Positions 4,826 to 7,799 of a DNA stretch of 7,799 nucleotides are shown one piece after another. The number at the start of each line of letters is the position of its first letter. The first letter of the stretch is position 1. The stretch is from Eubacteriales bacterium (GTDB lineage Bacteria > Bacillota_A > Clostridia > Lachnospirales > Lachnospiraceae): contig JAUNAE010000173.1 in the NCBI GenBank assembly GCA_030527765.1, positions 1-7,799 on the forward strand, read 5' to 3'. The translations under genes were made by a program, and so were the position numbers. The notes under the pieces were generated by a model. The model did not search any database, had not been told where the DNA came from, and saw only the letters and a list, made by a program, of their open reading frames with translations.

Positions 4826-5785
4826 ATGAAAAACAAAATTGCAGCTCTCACTCTTACCGGAGTAATGGCACTCGGCCTTACAACAACCGCTTTTGCAGAA
4901 GAGCAGACTTATAACGTAGGTATCTGCCAGCTTGTACAGCACGTAGCGCTGGATGCAGCTACCGAAGGTTTCAAGGCCGCTTTAACTGACAAACTCGGCG
5001 ATAACGTTACTTTTGACGAGCAGAACGCTCAGGGTGATTCCAACACCTGTTCAACAATCATCAACAGCTTTGTTTCCAGCAATGTAGATCTGATTCTTGC
5101 AAATGCAACTCCTGCTCTTCAGGCAGCAGCTGCAGGAACTGCAGAGATTCCGGTTCTCGGAACAGCTGTAACAGAGTACGGTGTTGCTCTTGAAATTGAT
5201 GATTTCGACGGTCTCGTAGGAACCAACGTATCCGGTACATCCGATCTCGCTCCACTTGATGCTCAGGCAGAAATGGTAAAAGAACTGTTCCCGGATGCAA
5301 AGAATGTAGGTCTTCTCTACTGCTCCGCTGAGGCAAACTCCCAGTATCAGGTAGATACCGTCAAAGCAGCTCTCGAGGATCTTGGATATACCTGTGAGTA
5401 CTATCAGTTCTCCGACTCTAACGACCTCAGTGCTGTCGTAACCGACGCTTCCAGCAACTGCGATGTAGTTTACATCCCAACCGACAATACCTGTGCTTCC
5501 AACGCAGAGCTGATCAACAACATTCTTCAGCCGGCCGGTGTACCTGCAATCTGCGGTGAAGAAGGAATCTGCTCCGGATGCGGTGTTGCTACTCTTTCCA
5601 TCAGCTACTATGACCTTGGATATACCACCGGTGAAATGGCAGCAAGAATTCTTGTAGATGGCGAGGACATTTCTACAATGGAGATTGAATATGCACCTCA
5701 GTTCACAAAGAAATACAATCCAACCATTTGTGAAGCTCTTGGTATTGAGATTCCTGACGGATACGAGGCAATCGAAGCTGAGTAA
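4826..5785 (+). CDS. ABC transporter substrate-binding protein, TrpX-like
   Basis: This 319-residue exported protein belongs to the ABC_sub_bind family (TrpX-like, annotated as tryptophan/tyrosine or unknown substrate). A signal peptide covers residues 1-24, ending TTTAFA-EE. Family landmarks follow: YNVGICQLVQH (29-39), DEQNAQGD (64-71), LILANATPALQAA (89-101), GTNVSGTSDLAPLDAQ (132-147), ELFPDAKNVGLLYCSAEANS (153-172), YIPTDNT (216-222) and SISYYDLGYTTGEMAARIL (258-276). The protein captures substrate outside the membrane and delivers it to the permease. Two things are odd. The signal peptide has no lipobox cysteine, although Gram-positive binding proteins are usually lipoproteins. The exported part contains ten cysteines, three clustered in CGEEGICSGC (243-252). 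AGGAGG (4812-4817), 8 nt upstream, supports ATG 4826. It is the first gene of the operon, followed by a hairpin at 5835-5878. The substrate is unproven. Confidence 0.9.
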   Translation: MKNKIAALTLTGVMALGLTTTAFAEEQTYNVGICQLVQHVALDAATEGFKAALTDKLGDNVTFDEQNAQGDSNTCSTIINSFVSSNVDLILANATPALQAAAAGTAEIPVLGTAVTEYGVALEIDDFDGLVGTNVSGTSDLAPLDAQAEMVKELFPDAKNVGLLYCSAEANSQYQVDTVKAALEDLGYTCEYYQFSDSNDLSAVVTDASSNCDVVYIPTDNTCASNAELINNILQPAGVPAICGEEGICSGCGVATLSISYYDLGYTTGEMAARILVDGEDISTMEIEYAPQFTKKYNPTICEALGIEIPDGYEAIEAE

Positions 5786-5834
5786 TTGAAGAAGGCATCT
5801 TCTATAGAACCTACAACATTATAAAAGAACAATT

Positions 5835-5878
5835 AGCGGGACGGGCATTTGCCTGCCTCGCTTTTGTTGCGAAGGCAG
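5835..5878 (+). terminator. Intercistronic hairpin with alternative fold, likely attenuator
   Basis: Hairpin A pairs 5835-5846 with 5851-5862 (12 positions: two G-U pairs and one mismatch, 4-nt loop ATTT) and is followed by TTTTG, resembling a weak terminator. Hairpin B pairs CTGCCTCGC (5853-5861) with GCGAAGGCAG (5869-5878), 9 pairs with one bulged A, and places the T run in its loop. The two share 5853-5861, so they exclude each other. The likely effect is partial termination or mRNA processing that leaves more transcript for the binding protein than for permease and ATPase. Confidence 0.55.
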
Positions 5879-5927
5879 AAATTTACGCGGACACTCGCAA
5901 AATCGCTTTCCAAAGGAGGACTTTTTA

Positions 5928-6845
5928 ATGCAAATTATGAACTTAATCAATGCACTTCCCGGTGCAGCTGCCCAAGGTCTGATCTGGGGTATTATGGCTA
6001 TCGGTGTGTATCTGACCTTCCGTGTCCTTGATATCGCCGATCTGACTGTTGACGGTACAATGTGTACCGGAGGTGCAGTTTTCATCATGATGATGATCAG
6101 CGGACATTCCGTATTTATGTCCATGCTGGCAGCTTTCGGTGCCGGACTTCTGGCAGGACTCGTTACAGGTGTATTTCACACCTTCATGGGAATCCCGGCA
6201 ATTCTCGCAGGTATTCTTACTCAGCTGAGTCTCTACTCTGTAAACCTGAAGATTATGGGAAAAGCCAATCAAGCGATCAACGTTGACAAATATCCTCTTC
6301 TCGTATCCTTAAGAAGAGTCAAAAACGTTCCATTCCTTCAAAACTCAAATTTTGTAGTCGCTGTATTCATTATTGTACTCATTGCAGTACTCTACTGGTT
6401 CTTCGGAACAGAACTTGGCTGTTCACTCCGTGCCACCGGATGTAATCCAAACATGTCCAGAGCACAGGGAATCAACACAAACTTCAACAAAGTACTTGGT
6501 TTAATGATTTCCAACGGACTTGTTGCACTCTCCAGTGCACTTCTTGCCCAGTATCAGGGATTTGCTGATATCAACATGGGACGCGGATCCATCGTTATCG
6601 GTCTGGCAGCTGTTATTATCGGCGAAGCAATCTTCGGAAAAATCTTCCGAAACTTCGCACTTCGTCTTCTGGGAGTTGTTTTCGGTTCCATTCTCTACTA
6701 TCTGGTACTGCAGATCGTTATCTGGCTTGGTGTGGATACCGACCTTCTGAAAATGCTCTCCGCACTGGTTGTTGCTGTATTCCTTGCCTTCCCATACTGG
6801 AAGAACAAATACTTCAACAAACCTGTAAAAAAAGGAGGTAACTAA
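5928..6845 (+). CDS. ABC transporter permease, TrpY-like
   Basis: The 305-residue inner-membrane protein belongs to the branched-chain-amino-acid-type permease superfamily, in the group paired with TrpX-like binding proteins. About eight or nine hydrophobic segments can be seen (near 13-33, 45-58, 62-85, 88-105, 141-159, 188-208, 220-236, 244-266, 274-290). The family-typical FRVLDIADLTVDGT (31-44) follows the first segment, and the cytoplasmic loop ELGCSLRATGCNPNMSRAQG (162-181) should contact the ATPase. Two or more copies would form the channel. AAAGGAGG (5912-5919), 8 nt before the ATG, fixes the start; a second ATG three codons in is less well placed. The last codons (KKGGN) contain the ribosome site of the ATPase gene, so the two are tightly coupled. 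No internal promoter is evident in 5786-5927. Confidence 0.92.
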   Translation: MQIMNLINALPGAAAQGLIWGIMAIGVYLTFRVLDIADLTVDGTMCTGGAVFIMMMISGHSVFMSMLAAFGAGLLAGLVTGVFHTFMGIPAILAGILTQLSLYSVNLKIMGKANQAINVDKYPLLVSLRRVKNVPFLQNSNFVVAVFIIVLIAVLYWFFGTELGCSLRATGCNPNMSRAQGINTNFNKVLGLMISNGLVALSSALLAQYQGFADINMGRGSIVIGLAAVIIGEAIFGKIFRNFALRLLGVVFGSILYYLVLQIVIWLGVDTDLLKMLSALVVAVFLAFPYWKNKYFNKPVKKGGN

Positions 6846-6846
6846 T

Positions 6847-7641
6847 ATGCTGGAGTTAAAAAACCTTCACAAAACCTTTAATCCAAATACAATCAACGAA
6901 AAAGTTGCCCTCAATGGCCTGAATCTGAAACTGAACGATGGCGATTTCGTCACAGTCATCGGTGGAAATGGTGCTGGAAAATCAACCATGCTGAATGCCG
7001 TTGCAGGTACCTGGCTTGTAGATGAAGGTCAGATCCTCATCGACGGAACAGACGTCACCAAACTTCCGGAACACAAAAGAGCACAATACCTCGGCCGTGT
7101 TTTCCAGGATCCTATGACCGGAACTGCAGCAACCATGGGAATCGAGGAGAACCTCGCTCTTGCAAAACGCCGCGGCAAACTTCGTTTTCTGAAACCGGGC
7201 ATCACATCCGCTGAGCGTGCGGAATACAAAGAACTGCTGAAAATTCTTGATCTTGGTCTGGAGAACCGTCTGACATCCAAAGTCGGTCTTCTCTCCGGCG
7301 GTCAGCGTCAGGCATTGACCCTTCTTATGGCAACCTTAAAGAAGCCAAAACTTCTCCTTCTGGATGAGCATACCGCTGCACTGGATCCAAAAACAGCAGC
7401 TAAAGTTCTTGAAATCACAGAAATGATTGTAAACCGTGATCACCTGACAACACTGATGATCACCCACAACATGAAAGACGCGATCGCTCACGGAAACCGT
7501 CTTGTCATGATGATGGACGGAAAAATCATTCTCGACATCGAAGGTGAGGAAAAGAAAAAACTCACCGTCAAAGATCTGCTGGATCAGTTTGAGAAAGCAA
7601 GCGGACAGGAATTCTCCAACGACTCCGCAATACTCGGATAA
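6847..7641 (+). CDS. ABC transporter ATP-binding protein, TrpZ-like
   Basis: This 264-residue cytoplasmic ATPase energises the importer. All nucleotide-binding motifs are intact: Walker A GGNGAGKST (39-47), Q-loop Q87 in VFQDP, signature LSGGQ (149-153), Walker B LLLLDE (169-174), D-loop AALD (177-180) and switch His207 in MITHNM. The residue after the catalytic glutamate is His (DEHTAALDP) rather than the common Pro, a feature I associate with the ATPase partners of TrpX-like systems; this supports membership of the three-gene unit rather than a generic ATPase. The start is ATG 6847, one base after the permease stop (6843-6845), with AAAGGAGG (6831-6838) inside the permease end, implying translational coupling. 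The operon closes with the terminator at 7661-7714. Confidence 0.95.
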   Translation: MLELKNLHKTFNPNTINEKVALNGLNLKLNDGDFVTVIGGNGAGKSTMLNAVAGTWLVDEGQILIDGTDVTKLPEHKRAQYLGRVFQDPMTGTAATMGIEENLALAKRRGKLRFLKPGITSAERAEYKELLKILDLGLENRLTSKVGLLSGGQRQALTLLMATLKKPKLLLLDEHTAALDPKTAAKVLEITEMIVNRDHLTTLMITHNMKDAIAHGNRLVMMMDGKIILDIEGEEKKKLTVKDLLDQFEKASGQEFSNDSAILG

Positions 7642-7660
7642 TCTAAAGGATACATAAAAG

Positions 7661-7714
7661 AAACCCTTGAATTGTTCCCGGATTCTTACATCCGTGAATC
7701 GTTCAAGGGTTTTT
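7661..7714 (+). terminator. Rho-independent terminator of the ABC operon
   Basis: AAACCCTTGAA (7661-7671) pairs with TTCAAGGGTTT (7702-7712), 11 perfect pairs, with an inner GATTC/GAATC helix (7681-7685 with 7696-7700), followed by a T run to 7714. It begins 20 nt after the ATPase stop codon. Confidence 0.9.
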
Positions 7715-7716
7715 AT

Positions 7717-7799
7717 ACGTGCAAACAAAGTGCAAGATACACGCAATTTAAATCGCGAATCTCGTAAGAAGATTCGCGCGCGAGTTCGGCAGTTGCGAA
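7717..7799 (+). repeat. GC-rich dyad element, possible dispersed repeat, cut by edge
   Basis: Just after the operon terminator, CGCGAATCT (7754-7762) pairs with AGATTCGCG (7770-7778) over a 7-nt loop, and TTCGC (7773-7777) can instead pair with GCGAA (7795-7799). The run of CG dinucleotides is unlike the flanking genes and there is no T tract, so it is not a normal terminator. Its upstream part loosely resembles the minus strand around 45-80. Elements of this look are scattered through Lachnospiraceae intergenic DNA to my recollection, but copy number cannot be judged here. Confidence 0.35.

Overview
The window looks like chromosomal DNA of a gut-type clostridium, most likely a Lachnospiraceae relative. 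The evidence is moderate GC content, strong AGGAGG ribosome sites, a SCIFF ranthipeptide precursor (a family typical of Clostridia), a CNNM/CorC transporter and a TrpXYZ-like ABC operon. No phage, insertion sequence, CRISPR, tRNA or rRNA was recognised.

Layout. (1) Positions 1-2138 read leftward. A large secreted surface protein (561-2138) has a signal peptide, an Ig-like N-terminal region, a very acidic spacer, a second globular region and a C-terminal wall/membrane anchor. It is followed by a small gene with its own promoter and terminator, encoding a 46-residue six-cysteine SCIFF precursor (279-419) that the supplied frames miss. Its radical-SAM maturase is not inside the window; the left edge holds only a possible gene start. 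(2) Positions 2139-2545 form a divergent regulatory region. It contains a convincing leftward promoter, an approximately 180-nt highly structured leader for the surface protein, and weaker rightward promoter signals. (3) Positions 2546-3826 read rightward: a CNNM/CorC-type membrane protein of the Mg2+ transport family, probably starting at a TTG codon. (4) A bidirectional terminator separates it from a converging DUF218 (YdcF-like) gene at 3880-4470. (5) Positions 4471-4825 form a second divergent regulatory region with a strong rightward promoter and two perfect inverted repeats. (6) Positions 4826-7641 read rightward: substrate-binding protein, permease and ATPase of a complete ABC importer, closed by a strong terminator at 7661-7714. 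(7) The right edge carries a GC-rich dyad element that may be one copy of a dispersed repeat.

How the genes work together. Only the ABC genes form an obvious functional unit: exported binding protein, membrane channel and ATPase. A hairpin with a mutually exclusive alternative between the first and second genes suggests the binding protein is made in excess. The other genes appear to be separate transcription units. The items most worth following up are the structured leader upstream of the surface protein, the SCIFF gene with a terminator before any maturase, and the ABC binding protein that lacks a lipobox and is rich in cysteine. I did not find a clearly new multi-gene system.
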